Shown: positions 37,017-48,368 of the stretch, piece after piece
Layout of the letters: each line of letters starts with the position of its first letter
How positions within the stretch are numbered: position 1 is the stretch's first letter
Origin: Chloroflexota bacterium
GTDB taxonomy: Bacteria > Chloroflexota > Dormibacteria > Dormibacterales > Dormibacteraceae
Assembly: GCA_005889135.1 (NCBI GenBank)
Contig: VBEK01000138.1
Coordinates: forward strand, 1-64,000
Direction: 5' to 3'
Length of the DNA stretch: 64,000 bases
Notes under the pieces: generated by a model
What the model was told of the DNA's origin: nothing
What the model saw: only the letters and a program-made list of their open reading frames with translations
Databases searched by the model: none
Translations under genes and position numbers: made by a program

Positions 37017-37763
37017 TCACAGCTGCGAACGCACGTCCCACAGCTCAGGGAAGAACCGCTTGCCCAGCGTCCCCCGCAGGTACTGCGCCCCTGAGCTGCC
37101 CCCGGTGCCGGTCTTGCTCCCGATCTGGCGCTCGACCATCAGCACGTGCCGCGCGCGCCAGTGGGCGAAAGCCTCGTCATGGTCGAGGAGCGCCTCGCAC
37201 AGGTCGAAGAGATCGCCGTAGCGCTCGCGGTCGCGGAAGATCTCGAGCAGCGAGGGCGATCCCCGACGCTTGACGAGCGCCTGGAACGCGTCGTCTACCG
37301 ACGGCTCCTCCAGGCGCTTGCGCAGGCGGCCCATCTCCTCGTCGCTCACCTCGAGGCGGGCGATGTACTTCGGCTCCTTCAGCCCCGACAGAAACTCGAT
37401 CTCCCGGAACTGCACCGACTGAAATCCGCTGGCGGGCGCGAGCTTGGAGCGAAAGGCGAGGAAGTCCTGGGGCGACATGGTCTCCAGGACCTCGATCTGC
37501 TCGACCAGGAGCCTCTCGATGACGTTTACCCGGCGCAGGTGGTGGCGGGCGAAGAAGACGTCGTCGGCGGCGATCCGATCGCGCGCCGCCTCGAGCTCGA
37601 AGAGGATGACCTTGAACCACAGCTCGTAGACCTGGTGGGCGACGATGAAGAGAAGCTCGTCGTGCTCCTGGCTGAGGCCCCGCTGGAGGGACAGCAGCTC
37701 CGGCACTTTCAGGTAGGTGCCGTAGGAAAGCTCGCGGCCCTCCTCACCGAATCGGCGCGACAT
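37017..37763 (-). CDS. kynA: Tryptophan 2,3-dioxygenase
   Basis: 248 residues. Heme enzyme that opens the tryptophan indole ring to N-formylkynurenine. Family motifs: FIVAHQVYELWFKVILFELE near 44-63, FLAFRSKLAPASGFQSVQFR near 105-124, and the C-terminal GSKTGTGGSSGAQYL that closes over substrate. It begins 3 bases after the purH stop, so it is likely cotranscribed with the purine operon. Formamidase is not seen in the window. Confidence 0.93.
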   Translation of the reverse strand: MSRRFGEEGRELSYGTYLKVPELLSLQRGLSQEHDELLFIVAHQVYELWFKVILFELEAARDRIAADDVFFARHHLRRVNVIERLLVEQIEVLETMSPQDFLAFRSKLAPASGFQSVQFREIEFLSGLKEPKYIARLEVSDEEMGRLRKRLEEPSVDDAFQALVKRRGSPSLLEIFRDRERYGDLFDLCEALLDHDEAFAHWRARHVLMVERQIGSKTGTGGSSGAQYLRGTLGKRFFPELWDVRSQL

Positions 37764-37766
37764 GCC

Positions 37767-39267
<1,501 letters not shown>

Positions 39268-39293
<26 letters not shown>

Positions 39294-39840
39294 GTCGCGC
39301 CTCCATCAACCTGATCCCCTGGGGCAGGATCCGGTACTCGGCCTCGTGCACCCGCTGGCGCAGAGTCTCCACCGTATCGCCTTCGAGGATCGGGACGGCC
39401 TCCTGGACGAGGATCGGCCCGGCGTCGAGCTCGGCAGTCACGACGTGCACGGTCGCGCCAGTGCGCCGGGTGCCGCTCGCCAGGGCCTGCTCGACGGCGT
39501 CCATCCCGCCCGCGAACTCGGGCAGGAGCGAGGGGTGGACGTTGATGATCCGGTCGGCGAACGCCTCGAGGAATGGCTGAGTGTGGATGCGGTCGTAGCC
39601 GGCGTCGACCACGAGCTCGACTCCGTGCCCCAGAAGGAAATCGCGCATGGCCACGTCGCGCTCCTCGGCCGACGCGAACGACCTCTGACTCAGCTCGGCG
39701 AGCGGGATCCCGCGCTCGCGGGCAAATGTTGCTCCGCCGCTGGACGGACGGTTGGTCGCCACAGCCACGACGTCAAAGCCGAGGCGCACGAGGTTGTGGA
39801 GGTTCGTCCCCTCGCCGGAGACGCAAACCCCCAGCCTCAG
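39268..39840 (-). CDS. purN: Phosphoribosylglycinamide formyltransferase
   Basis: 190 residues if begun at CTG 39840, which overlaps the purM stop as CTGA. Formylates GAR with 10-formyl-THF. LGVCVSGEGTNLHNL is the conserved N-terminal loop; INVHPSLLPEFAGG holds the catalytic Asn/His, and TGATVHVVTAELDAGPILVQ the Asp. No ATG, GTG or TTG lies between the purM stop and this loop. The next GTG would remove it, and an ATG at 39963 lies deep inside purM. So CTG initiation is the most economical explanation. Confidence 0.9.
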
Positions 39841-40790
39841 CTGATCGTCACCCGTTCTGGACCGCGCGCTGCTACTACCTCGCCGACGACGGTCGCGTCC
39901 TGCGGCAGGTGCTCCTGGCCGACCACGAGGATCATGCCCAGGCCCATGTTGAAGGTTCCCCACATCTCGTCGTCAGAGAGGCGGCCGCGCCTGCGGATCT
40001 TCCCGAAGATCGGCGGCTCGTGCCACGCACGCCTGCGCAATCGCGCGCCAAGTCCCTCGGGCAGGCAGCGGGGTAGGTTGCCCAGGATGCCGCCACCGGT
40101 GATGTGGGCGGCTCCCTTCCATCGGATGTTCTGCAGGTCGCGAAGGTAGGACGTGTGCGGCGCGAGCAGCTCGCCGGCGAGCGCGTCATCGAGCGGCGCG
40201 CCCTCGAAGACCTTGCGTGCCAGCGAGTAGCCGTTGGTGTGCAGCCCACTCGACGGAAGGCCGATCAGCAGGTCGCCAGCGACGATCGGCTCCCGGCGCG
40301 CCTTCTCGTCGACCAGGCCGACGATGAACCCCGCCAGGTCGTAGTCGCCGAGGGCGTAGACGCCGGGCATCTCCGCCGTCTCGCCCCCGAGCAACGCGCA
40401 GCTCGCGTCCCTGCACGCCTCGGACATGCCGTCGACGAGCTGGGTGAAGACGTTGGGGTCGAGCTTGCCGGTGGCGAAGTAGTCGAGGAAGAACAACGGC
40501 CGCGCCCCCAGGCAGGCGATGTCGTTGACGCAGTGGTTGACGATGTCGATACCGATCCCTCGGTGCCTGGCCGCGGCGATCGCGACCTTGATCTTGGTGC
40601 CCACGCCGTCTGCGCTGGCTGCAAGCTGACCGCCCCCCGGCAGCGCGAAGAGGCCGGCGAACGGACCCACGCCCGCAACCACCTCCTTGCCGTGGGTGGC
40701 GGCGATCAGCGGCTTGACCCGCTCGAGCGCGCGCTCGTAAGCCTCGATGTCGACGCCGGCCGCGGCGTACGACAGTCCTTCCTGGCTCAC
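39837..40790 (-). CDS. purM: Phosphoribosylformylglycinamidine cyclo-ligase (AIR synthetase)
   Basis: 317 residues from GTG 40790, overlapping the purF stop (GTGA). Closes the imidazole ring to AIR. SYAAAGVDIEAYERALE at the start, SADGVGTKIKVA, HCVNDIACLGARPLFFLDY and LLGGETAEMPGVY are typical PurM motifs, ending with the ITGGGILGNLPRCLP loop. The much longer ORF extending over purF and purL in this frame is shadow sequence. Confidence 0.95.
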   Translation of the reverse strand: MSQEGLSYAAAGVDIEAYERALERVKPLIAATHGKEVVAGVGPFAGLFALPGGGQLAASADGVGTKIKVAIAAARHRGIGIDIVNHCVNDIACLGARPLFFLDYFATGKLDPNVFTQLVDGMSEACRDASCALLGGETAEMPGVYALGDYDLAGFIVGLVDEKARREPIVAGDLLIGLPSSGLHTNGYSLARKVFEGAPLDDALAGELLAPHTSYLRDLQNIRWKGAAHITGGGILGNLPRCLPEGLGARLRRRAWHEPPIFGKIRRRGRLSDDEMWGTFNMGLGMILVVGQEHLPQDATVVGEVVAARGPERVTIS

Positions 40791-42220
40791 ACCTTCGCGA
40801 GTTGGGGTGAAGGCGAAGGCTCGAACTGCATCTTGTCCATCTCGAGCTGCTGCGGCACCGGCACCGGGTAGGAGCCGTCGAAGCACGCCCGGCAGAACTC
40901 CTGCGCCGTACCGCGGCCGATGGCCCTGACCAACCCGGGGATCGACAGATAGTGCAGCGAGTCGGCGCCGATCCGCTGCCGGACCTCGTCCACCGAACGC
41001 CCCGACGCGATCAGCTCCTTGGTCGATCCGATGTCCACGCCCATGAAGCACGGGTAGCGCATCGGCGGGCTCGAGATCCGCATGTGGATCTCCTTCGCGC
41101 CCGCGGCACGGAGCCGCTCGATGGTGCGCCTGGTCGTGGTGCCGCGGACGATCGAGTCGTCGACTGCGATCAACCGCTTGCCTTTGATCGACCGCGGCAG
41201 CGGGTTGAGCTTGAGCATCACCCCGGCCTCGCGCAGCGATTGGTCCGGCTGGATGAACGTGCGGTTGATGTAGCGACTCTTCATCAAAGCCTCGCGGAAG
41301 GGGATGCCGGCGGCTTCCGCGTAGCCGATCGCCGCCGGCGTGCCCGAGTCGGGGAACGCGACGACCATGTCCGCCTCGACCGGAGCTTCCTTGGCCAGCT
41401 CGTGGCCCATGCGGATGCGCGCGTCCTCGAGCTCGCAGTTCTTGAGGATCGAGTCGGGGCGAGCGAAGTAGATGAACTCGAAGATGCACATCGCATGCTT
41501 GCTCGACGCCTGGAAGCCGACGCTGTGCACGCCGTGCTCGTCCATGACCACCATCTCGCCCGGCTGGACCTCGCGCACGAACGTCGCACGCACGGTGTCG
41601 AGGGCGCACGTCTCGGATGCGACCACGTGCGCGGGCTGGCCCGCGAGCGGGATGTAGCCGATGCACAGCGGCCGGAAGCCGTACGGGTCGCGCAGCGCGA
41701 TCAGCTGGTTGGGAGTGATGATGCCGCACGAGTACGCGCCAACGATGCGCGCGAACGTGCGCCGGATGACGTCCTCCCAGCTCTTGCCGTGCGTGCTCTC
41801 GATCAGCCGCGCCATGACCTCGGTGTCCAGCGCCGTCTCGAATATCACGCCCCGCTCCGCGAGCTGCGCGCGCAGAGACTCGGCGTTGAGCAGGTTGCCG
41901 TTGTGGGCGATGGCCCCCGGCCCGAGCGTCGGGTGGTGGAACGGCACCGGGTGCGCGTTCTCCGCGCGGCTGGAGCCGGTCGTCGAGTAACGCGTGTGGC
42001 CGAGGGCGATCGTCGAGCCCTCGCCGAGCTCTTTGATGGTGGCCGGGGAGAAGACCTGCGCGACCAATCCCATGTCGCGGTGGACGCGGACGGCTGCGCC
42101 GTCGGAGACGGCGATCCCGGCCGACTCCTGGCCGCGGTGCTGGAGCGCGAAGATGCCGAAGTACGTCAGGTTGGCAACGTCGACTCCCTGCTTGGCGCAG
42201 ATGCCGAACACTCCGCACAT
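40787..42220 (-). CDS. purF: Amidophosphoribosyltransferase
   Basis: 477 residues. Commits PRPP to purines. MCGVFGI starts with the nucleophilic Cys2 of the Ntn glutaminase with no propeptide, so no maturation is needed, unlike the B. subtilis enzyme. The HRGQESAGIAV motif, GHTRYSTTG, and the PRPP loop IAVDDSIVRGTTTRRTI are present. A Cys-rich Fe-S pattern typical of Bacillus PurF may be partly kept (CFDGSYPVP at the C-terminus). ATG, starting right after the purL stop. Confidence 0.95.
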   Translation of the reverse strand: MCGVFGICAKQGVDVANLTYFGIFALQHRGQESAGIAVSDGAAVRVHRDMGLVAQVFSPATIKELGEGSTIALGHTRYSTTGSSRAENAHPVPFHHPTLGPGAIAHNGNLLNAESLRAQLAERGVIFETALDTEVMARLIESTHGKSWEDVIRRTFARIVGAYSCGIITPNQLIALRDPYGFRPLCIGYIPLAGQPAHVVASETCALDTVRATFVREVQPGEMVVMDEHGVHSVGFQASSKHAMCIFEFIYFARPDSILKNCELEDARIRMGHELAKEAPVEADMVVAFPDSGTPAAIGYAEAAGIPFREALMKSRYINRTFIQPDQSLREAGVMLKLNPLPRSIKGKRLIAVDDSIVRGTTTRRTIERLRAAGAKEIHMRISSPPMRYPCFMGVDIGSTKELIASGRSVDEVRQRIGADSLHYLSIPGLVRAIGRGTAQEFCRACFDGSYPVPVPQQLEMDKMQFEPSPSPQLAKV

Positions 42221-44410
42221 CTAGGTGACCATCACCTCCCAGGCCGCGCGGAGCTCCGCCAGCGAAACCTTGAGCTGGCCCTCGAACTCGACGAAGCCGC
42301 CTCCCGCAAGCCCGAGCATCGACAGCTCGACGTTGTGGCGACGCGCGAGCGACTGCATCTCCGGCATCGCGCGCGACGGTACGCTCACGATGTAGCGGCT
42401 CGGCGACTCGCCGAAGAACGCGGCGTCGAGACGCAGCGGAGGCTCCGGCCTGATCGCCGGGCAGCGCACGCCGATCCCACCCAACAGGCAGCATTCCGCC
42501 AGCGCGATTAGCATTCCGCCGTCGGCGCAGTCGTGCGCCGAGTGCAGGTATCCGCTCTGGGCAGCGCTCAGGATCAGGCGGTTGACCGCCTTCTCGCGCG
42601 TCAGGTCCAGGGCCGGCGGCCTGCCCGCGACGTGGCCGTGCTCGACCTTCAGGTACTCGCTGCCGCCGAGGTCGTTGTGGCTCGAGCCGATGAGGAGGAC
42701 GAAGTCTCCCTCGGCGCGCAGAGCGGCGCCCAGGCGCCTCTGGTAGTCGTCGATCACGCCGACCATACCGACGACCGGCGTCGGGTAGATCGCGGACTCC
42801 CCGTTGGAGTCGTTGTACAGGCTCACGTTGCCGCTCACGATCGGCACGTCCAGGGCGCGGCACGCGTACGCGAGCCCGGCGATCGCCTCCTCCAGCTCCC
42901 AGTACACCTCGGGGCGGTCGGGGTTGGCGAAGTTCAGGCAGTCGGTGACCGCCAGCGGCCTGGCGCCGGTGGCGACGATGTTGCGCGCCGCCTCCGCGAC
43001 GGCCAGTTGCGCGCCTAGGTGCGGGTCGAGGTGGACGTAGCGCGCGTTGCAGTCGGTCGTGACCGCGATCCCCAGTCGCGTGCCCTTGACGCGCAGCATG
43101 GCGGCGTCGCCGCCGGGGGTGATGACGGTGGAGTCGCCGACCATGTGGTCGTACCGGCGGAAGATCCCGCGCCGGCTGGCGAGATTCGGGCTGGCGAGCA
43201 TCCGCAGCAGGGTCGCGCCGGCGTCGACGAGCGGGGGCAGAGCGTCGACCTGGAGGCCGTAGGGCGGCTCGGGCGGAAATCCCATCAGCCTGCGCATGGG
43301 TGCGCCGTCGGTCAGGAGCTTCACCGGCACGCGCGCCACGTGGTCGCGGCCGTCGACGACCGTCAGCTGGCCGTCGTCGGTCACCTCCCCGATGACGGCC
43401 GAGGTCAGGTCCCAGGCGTGGAAGATCGTCTCCACCTCGCGCTCTCGCCCGCGGCGGACGACGACCAGCATCCGCTCCTGCGACTCGCTGAGCATCACGT
43501 CGTAGGGCGTCATCCCCCTCTCGCGCCGGGGCACGAGCGAGACGTCGATGCGGGCGCCGGCGCCTTCGACCCGGCCTGCGCACTCGGCCACCGCCGACGT
43601 CAGGCCGGCCGCGCCAAGGTCCTGGATCGCGACCACCGCGTCGGTGTGCGCGAGGTCCATGCACGCCTCGAGCAGGCATTTCTCCAGGAAGGGGTTGCCA
43701 ACCTGGACCGCGGGACGGCGCTCGGAGCTGCTCTCGTCGAGCTCGAGCGAGGCGAAGGAGGCGCCGTGGATCCCGTCCCGTCCCGTGTCCGCGCCGACGA
43801 GCAGGATGCTGTTGCCTGTGCCCTCGGCGCGCGCGCGCATGAGCTCTTCGGTGCGCACGAGCCCGACGCACATCGCATTGACCAGCGGATTGTTGGCGTA
43901 GCACTCCTCGAAGTAGACCTCGCCACCGACGGTGGGGATGCCGATGCAGTTGCCGTAACCACCGATGCCGGCGACCACGCCCTCGAAGTGATGGCTCGAG
44001 GCGGGGAGCGGACCGAACCGCAGGGAGTCGAGGAGCGCGATGGGCCGGGCTCCCATGGCGATGACGTCGCGGATGATGCCGCCGACTCCCGTCGCCGCGC
44101 CCTGGTAGGGCTCGATCGCGGACGGGTGGTTGTGGGACTCGACCTTGAAGACGACCGACCAACCCTCGCCTACCTCCACCGCCCCCGCGTTCTCGCCCGG
44201 GCCCTGGACGACGCCGGGCCCCGTGGTGGGCAGGCGCCGCAGGAGCGCCTTCGAGCTCTTGTAGGAGCAGTGCTCAGACCACAGCACGCCGAGCATGCCG
44301 AGCTCGACCTCGTTGGGTGCTCGCTTGAGCTGCTCGACGATGGCCCTGTACTCATCTGGGGTGAGGGCGACTTCGCGAAGTCGTCTCTCGTCCACAGACT
44401 TGATGCTCAA
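42221..44410 (-). CDS. purL: FGAM synthase, large subunit (small-PurL type)
   Basis: 729 residues from TTG 44410, overlapping the purQ stop (TTGA). Uses ammonia from PurQ and ATP to make FGAM, with PurS as bridge. [16 protein letters not shown] near 41-56, [24 protein letters not shown] near 90-113, [14 protein letters not shown], and a second half with [16 protein letters not shown]. Length fits the three-subunit PurSQL type, not the long proteobacterial enzyme. The ORF to 44836 overlaps purQ and is not the start. Confidence 0.95.
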   Translation of the reverse strand: MSIKSVDERRLREVALTPDEYRAIVEQLKRAPNEVELGMLGVLWSEHCSYKSSKALLRRLPTTGPGVVQGPGENAGAVEVGEGWSVVFKVESHNHPSAIEPYQGAATGVGGIIRDVIAMGARPIALLDSLRFGPLPASSHHFEGVVAGIGGYGNCIGIPTVGGEVYFEECYANNPLVNAMCVGLVRTEELMRARAEGTGNSILLVGADTGRDGIHGASFASLELDESSSERRPAVQVGNPFLEKCLLEACMDLAHTDAVVAIQDLGAAGLTSAVAECAGRVEGAGARIDVSLVPRRERGMTPYDVMLSESQERMLVVVRRGREREVETIFHAWDLTSAVIGEVTDDGQLTVVDGRDHVARVPVKLLTDGAPMRRLMGFPPEPPYGLQVDALPPLVDAGATLLRMLASPNLASRRGIFRRYDHMVGDSTVITPGGDAAMLRVKGTRLGIAVTTDCNARYVHLDPHLGAQLAVAEAARNIVATGARPLAVTDCLNFANPDRPEVYWELEEAIAGLAYACRALDVPIVSGNVSLYNDSNGESAIYPTPVVGMVGVIDDYQRRLGAALRAEGDFVLLIGSSHNDLGGSEYLKVEHGHVAGRPPALDLTREKAVNRLILSAAQSGYLHSAHDCADGGMLIALAECCLLGGIGVRCPAIRPEPPLRLDAAFFGESPSRYIVSVPSRAMPEMQSLARRHNVELSMLGLAGGGFVEFEGQLKVSLAELRAAWEVMVT

Positions 44411-45111
44411 GACACCAGCACCTTCAACGCGCCCTCCGCCACCGAGCGGAAGAGCTTGAGGCCGTCCGTGCCGCCGAGCTCGGCCTCGGAGCATCTCTCC
44501 GGGTGCGGCATCATGCCGAGCACATTGCCGCGGGCGTTGACGATGCCCGCGATGTTGTGGAGCGAGCCGTTCGGGTTGGACGCCGGGGTGACGCGGCCGT
44601 CGGCGTCGCAGTAGCGGAGCACGACCTGGCCTCGCTGCTCGAGGCGCGAGAGGGTCGCCGGGTCGGCGAAGTAGCTGCCCTCGCCGTGCGCGATCGGCAT
44701 GCGCAGCACCTCGCGCTCCTCGCACCGCGACGTGAAGGGCAGGTCCGTGCGCTCGACGAGCAGGTTCGTCCACTCGCATCGGAACTGGAGCGAGGAGTTG
44801 CGGATGAGCGCGCCGGGCAGCAGCCCGGCCTCGCACAGGACCTGGAAGCCGTTGCAGATGCCCCAGACCAGGCCGCCCCGGTCGGCGAACTCGCCGACCT
44901 GCTCCATCACGGGCGCGAAGCGCGCGATCGCCCCCGTGCGCAGGTAGTCACCGTAGGCGAAGCCGCCGGGGAGGATCACGCAGTCGCAGCCCTTCAGGTC
45001 GGTGTCCTTGTGCCAGAGGTAGACGAGCTCCTGGCCGAGCACCTGGTCGACGACCCAGCCACAGTCGCGGTCGGACCAGGTACCCGGGAACACCACGACC
45101 CCGAACTTCAC
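44407..45111 (-). CDS. purQ: FGAM synthase, glutaminase subunit
   Basis: 234 residues from GTG 45111, overlapping the purS stop (GTGA). Class I glutamine amidotransferase: [28 protein letters not shown], the nucleophile in [11 protein letters not shown] and the His-Glu pair in MMPHPER. The long ATG-started ORF upstream runs back into purS. Works with PurL and PurS. Confidence 0.95.
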   Translation of the reverse strand: MKFGVVVFPGTWSDRDCGWVVDQVLGQELVYLWHKDTDLKGCDCVILPGGFAYGDYLRTGAIARFAPVMEQVGEFADRGGLVWGICNGFQVLCEAGLLPGALIRNSSLQFRCEWTNLLVERTDLPFTSRCEEREVLRMPIAHGEGSYFADPATLSRLEQRGQVVLRYCDADGRVTPASNPNGSLHNIAGIVNARGNVLGMMPHPERCSEAELGGTDGLKLFRSVAEGALKVLVS

Positions 45112-45365
45112 CGCCGCGAGTGCTCCCGCTCGATCTCGAAGTGGAAGTCCTCGATCACGTGGTTGGCGAGGAGCTGGCGGCACATCTCCTCCACCCGCTG
45201 CCGGGCCTCATGCTCGCTCGTGCCCTCGAGCTGGATCTCGATGTACTTGCCGACACGGACGTCGGCGACCTCGCTGAAGCCCAGCGACGCGAGCCCCTGC
45301 TTGACGGTCAGGCCCTGGGGGTCGTTGACCACCGGCTTGGGCATGACGGTCACGCGAGCCCTCAT
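45108..45365 (-). CDS. purS: FGAM synthase, PurS subunit
   Basis: 85 residues. ATG 45365 overlaps the purC stop (ATGA). [20 protein letters not shown] at the start, then [21 protein letters not shown] and [19 protein letters not shown], all canonical. PurS dimers link PurQ and PurL for ammonia transfer. Confidence 0.93.
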   Translation of the reverse strand: MRARVTVMPKPVVNDPQGLTVKQGLASLGFSEVADVRVGKYIEIQLEGTSEHEARQRVEEMCRQLLANHVIEDFHFEIEREHSRR

Positions 45366-46282
45366 CGTTCGTACCTCGGCTTCTTGGGGAAGAGCTCCTT
45401 GCCGACCAGCCGTTGGTAGGCCGTCAGATACCGAAGCCGGGTCTGCGTGACCACGTCCGGCGGCAGCGCCGGCGGCTCGGACGCCTTGTCCCAGCCCGAC
45501 CGCGACAGCCAATCGCGCACGAACTGCTTGTCGTATGACTCGGGCGCGGTGCCGACCGCGTATGTCTGCGCCTCCCAGTAGCGCGAGCTGTCGGGTGTTA
45601 GCGCCTCGTCGATGAGGATGACCTCGTCGCGGATGGTCCCGAACTCGAACTTGGTGTCGGCGAGGATGAGGCCGCGGCGCGCCGAGAACTCCGACGCGTA
45701 GTTGTAGAGCTCGAGGCTGGCGGCGCGGAGCTTCATCGCCAGGTCGTCGCCCAGCTCCTTCTTCATCTGTTCGAAGGTGATGTTCTCGTCGTGGCCCGAC
45801 TCCGCCTTGGTCGCAGGCGAGAAGATCGGCGCGGCGAGCTTCTCGCTCTGGCGCAGCCCCGGAGGCATCTTCTCTCCCGCCAGCGTCTGCGACTCCTCGT
45901 ACTCCTTCCAGGCGCTCCCGGCGAGGTAGCCGCGGACCACGCACTCGAAGTCGATGCGCTTGGCCTTGCGCACGATCATGAACCGCCCCGCCAGCTCCTC
46001 GCGAAAGTTCTTCAGCACCGCCGGCAGGTCCGGGACCATGCCGGAGATCAGGTGGTTGGGCTGGAACGTGTCGGTCTGCGAGAACCAGAAGATGGAGAGC
46101 TGCGTCAGCACCTTGCCCCGGTCCGGGATCGCGTTCGGGAGCACATGGTCGAACGCGGAGATGCGGTCCGTGGCCACCATCAGCAGCTGGTCGTCGGTCA
46201 GCTCGTAGGTGTCGCGGACCTTGCCGCGGGCGAAGAGCTTGAGCGGCAGCTCGGTGTCGGTCAGCGCCGGCCCCGCGATCAC
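45362..46282 (-). CDS. purC: SAICAR synthase
   Basis: 306 residues from GTG, which overlaps the purB stop (GTGA). Adds aspartate to CAIR. FARGKVRDTYEL near 18-29, ATDRISAFDHVLPNAIPDRG near 37-56, RGYLAGSAWKEY, and LADTKFEFG with IDEALTPDSSRYW. Length fits the yeast-like (ADE1-type) longer PurC. Confidence 0.94.
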   Translation of the reverse strand: MIAGPALTDTELPLKLFARGKVRDTYELTDDQLLMVATDRISAFDHVLPNAIPDRGKVLTQLSIFWFSQTDTFQPNHLISGMVPDLPAVLKNFREELAGRFMIVRKAKRIDFECVVRGYLAGSAWKEYEESQTLAGEKMPPGLRQSEKLAAPIFSPATKAESGHDENITFEQMKKELGDDLAMKLRAASLELYNYASEFSARRGLILADTKFEFGTIRDEVILIDEALTPDSSRYWEAQTYAVGTAPESYDKQFVRDWLSRSGWDKASEPPALPPDVVTQTRLRYLTAYQRLVGKELFPKKPRYER

Positions 46283-47586
46283 GGTGCGGCCACTCCCAAT
46301 CCGAGGCGTTCATAAACCAGGTCGGTGTGCTCGAGGCCGGCCCAGGGGTCGAAGACCTTGTCCATCCTCGCGCCAATGCGCCTCTGCACCCCGTCATTCT
46401 TCTCCAGCAGGTCGCGGAAGCCCGCCTCCCGGTCGTCCATCGCCTGCATCGCCGCCTTCTGGACGATCAGGTAGGCGTCCTCGCGCGACATCCCGCTCTC
46501 GACCAGGGCGAGGAGCACGCGCTGTGAGTACACGACGCCTCCGGCGAACTGCAGGTTGGCGAGCATACGGTCAGGCCGGACCTCAAGGCCGCGCAGCACC
46601 TTGTTCATCTCGATGGCCATGTAGTCGACGGCCGCGCATGCGTCGGGAAAGACGACGCGCTCCGCGGACGAGTGGCTGATGTCGCGCTCGTGCCACAGCG
46701 CGGTGTTCTCGAACGCCGTGACCATGTGCCCGCGCACCACCCTCGCAAGACCGCAAACGCGCTCCGTCAGCACCGGGTTTCGCTTGTGAGGCATCGCCGA
46801 GCTGCCCTTCTGCTCCTTGCCGAAGGGCTCGAACGCCTCGCCCACCTCGCTGCGCTGCAGGTGGCGGATCTCGGTCGCGATCCTCTCGAGCGTCCCGGCG
46901 ACGGCCGCCAGCGCGGCCATGAAGCCGGCGTGGCGGTCGCGTGCGACGACCTGGGTGGAGACGATATCGACCTTGAGCCCGAGCTCGCCGCAGACGTGCT
47001 CCTCGACGCGTGGGTCGACGGTCGCGTGCGTGCCGACCGCACCGCTGACGCGACCGACGCCGGCGTCCTCGGCGGCGGCCTCGAGGCGGGCGATGGACCG
47101 ATCGAGCTCAGCCACCCAGCCCGCGACCTTGAAGCCGAAGGTGATGGGCTCGGCGACGATGCCGTGCGTGCGTCCCGCCATCAGCGTCCGCCGGTGCTTG
47201 ATCGCCAGCTCGGCGGCGGCCTCCCGGACTGCGTGAAGGTCGCGTCCGATCAACCGCGCTGACTCCACCATCTGCACCGCCATGGCGGTGTCGTTGAGGT
47301 CCTGGCTCGTCATGCCGAGGTGGACGTAGCGCGCCTCGGGCTGGCCGATGGACTCACCCAGGACGGTCAGGAAGGCGATCACATCGTGGCCGACGCGTGA
47401 CTCGAGCTCGGCGATCTTCGTGGCGTCGAACGTGCCCTTCCGGATCCTGGTCAGCGCCGCCTCCGGGATCCGGCCCAGCGACGCCCACGCCTCGCAGGCC
47501 AGGATCTCGATCCGGAGCCACAGCTCGAACTTGTGTTGGTCGGACCAGACCGCCCGCATGGCGGGCGGCGTGTATCGCTCGATCAA
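46279..47586 (-). CDS. purB: Adenylosuccinate lyase
   Basis: 435 residues from TTG 47586, first gene of the purine operon. Cleaves SAICAR and adenylosuccinate. TSQDLNDTAMAVQM near 93, the catalytic His region AGRTHGIVAEPITFG near 136, and the fumarase-superfamily signature GSSAMPHKRNPV near 265. A TATAAT lies about 38 bases upstream. Confidence 0.95.
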   Translation of the reverse strand: MIERYTPPAMRAVWSDQHKFELWLRIEILACEAWASLGRIPEAALTRIRKGTFDATKIAELESRVGHDVIAFLTVLGESIGQPEARYVHLGMTSQDLNDTAMAVQMVESARLIGRDLHAVREAAAELAIKHRRTLMAGRTHGIVAEPITFGFKVAGWVAELDRSIARLEAAAEDAGVGRVSGAVGTHATVDPRVEEHVCGELGLKVDIVSTQVVARDRHAGFMAALAAVAGTLERIATEIRHLQRSEVGEAFEPFGKEQKGSSAMPHKRNPVLTERVCGLARVVRGHMVTAFENTALWHERDISHSSAERVVFPDACAAVDYMAIEMNKVLRGLEVRPDRMLANLQFAGGVVYSQRVLLALVESGMSREDAYLIVQKAAMQAMDDREAGFRDLLEKNDGVQRRIGARMDKVFDPWAGLEHTDLVYERLGLGVAAP

Positions 47587-47623
47587 GTCGGATGGGTCCC
47601 GCTCAGCACTGGGCGACGGTCGA

Positions 47624-47629
47624 ATTATA
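47624..47629 (-). promoter_or_regulatory. -10 element of the purine operon
   Basis: On the minus strand the sequence GATATAATTCG holds a perfect TATAAT, 38 bases upstream of the purB start, in otherwise GC-rich DNA. No good -35 TTGACA is seen at 16-18 bases. The same TATAATTCG occurs before guaB3 at 59.0 kb. Confidence 0.6.
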
Positions 47630-47810
47630 TCGGCGACCGGCTGATCAAGATCTTGTTACCATGCCTTCGCCAGCCCCAAGATGTCGTGCCCATGGGCTTG
47701 CGTCCGCGCGCGTTAAGCGGGCGCCTTGATAATCGAGGACTGCCCGATGCTGCGCTCTCGTAACCACCTCGAAAGGCGTCCCGTTTGAAGCGGCACAGGC
47801 TGAATCGCCG

Positions 47811-48368
47811 GTGAGCGACTCGTCCCGTGACGAGGAGCGAGACCTCGTCGACAGCGCCAAGCGGGACCCCCGGCAGTTCGGGGCGCTCTACGACCGGCAC
47901 TTTCAGCAGATCTACAGGTTCGTCTATTCAAGAGTGAGGGAGCAAACCGCGGCAGAGGACGTCACTTCGGAAGTCTTCATGAAGGCTCTGAAGGCAATGC
48001 CCCGCTACCAGGACACGGGGCGGCCGTTTGCTGCCTGGCTTTACCAGATCGCGGTCAACGCGATCGCCGACCGCTACCGGACGCTGCGCACCGCCCAGCC
48101 GCTGGACGACTTCCACGACCTGTCGGTCGCGGGGCCGGCGCTCGAGGACCTGGCCGCTCATCGGGACGAGCTGCGCCGCATCTGGACCCTCGTCGAGCAG
48201 CTGCCCCACCAGCAGCGCACGGCCCTCGTCCTGAAGTTTCAGGAGGACATGAAGATCGAGGACATAGCGGTCGCCATGGGCAAGACGTCCGGCGCCGTCA
48301 AGCTCCTGATCCATCGCGGCGTCACCAAGCTCCGCGACGAGGCGGCGACGCTGAGGCCGGTGGAATGA
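47811..48368 (+). CDS. ECF-type RNA polymerase sigma factor
   Basis: 185 residues from GTG. Region 2: LYDRHFQQIYRFVYSRVRE, AEDVTSEVFMKALKAM and WLYQIAVNAIADRYR. Region 4: QLPHQQRTALVLKFQEDMKI, EDIAVAMGKTSGAVKLLIHR. It is joined to the next gene by ATGA, the usual sigma/anti-sigma arrangement. Divergent from purB; the 47587-47810 gap holds both promoters. Confidence 0.9.
   Translation: MSDSSRDEERDLVDSAKRDPRQFGALYDRHFQQIYRFVYSRVREQTAAEDVTSEVFMKALKAMPRYQDTGRPFAAWLYQIAVNAIADRYRTLRTAQPLDDFHDLSVAGPALEDLAAHRDELRRIWTLVEQLPHQQRTALVLKFQEDMKIEDIAVAMGKTSGAVKLLIHRGVTKLRDEAATLRPVE

Noticed and set aside
39837-44162. 1441-codon minus-strand ORF
   Set aside because: Only the last 317 codons are real (purM). 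The rest is antiframe sequence over purF and purL.
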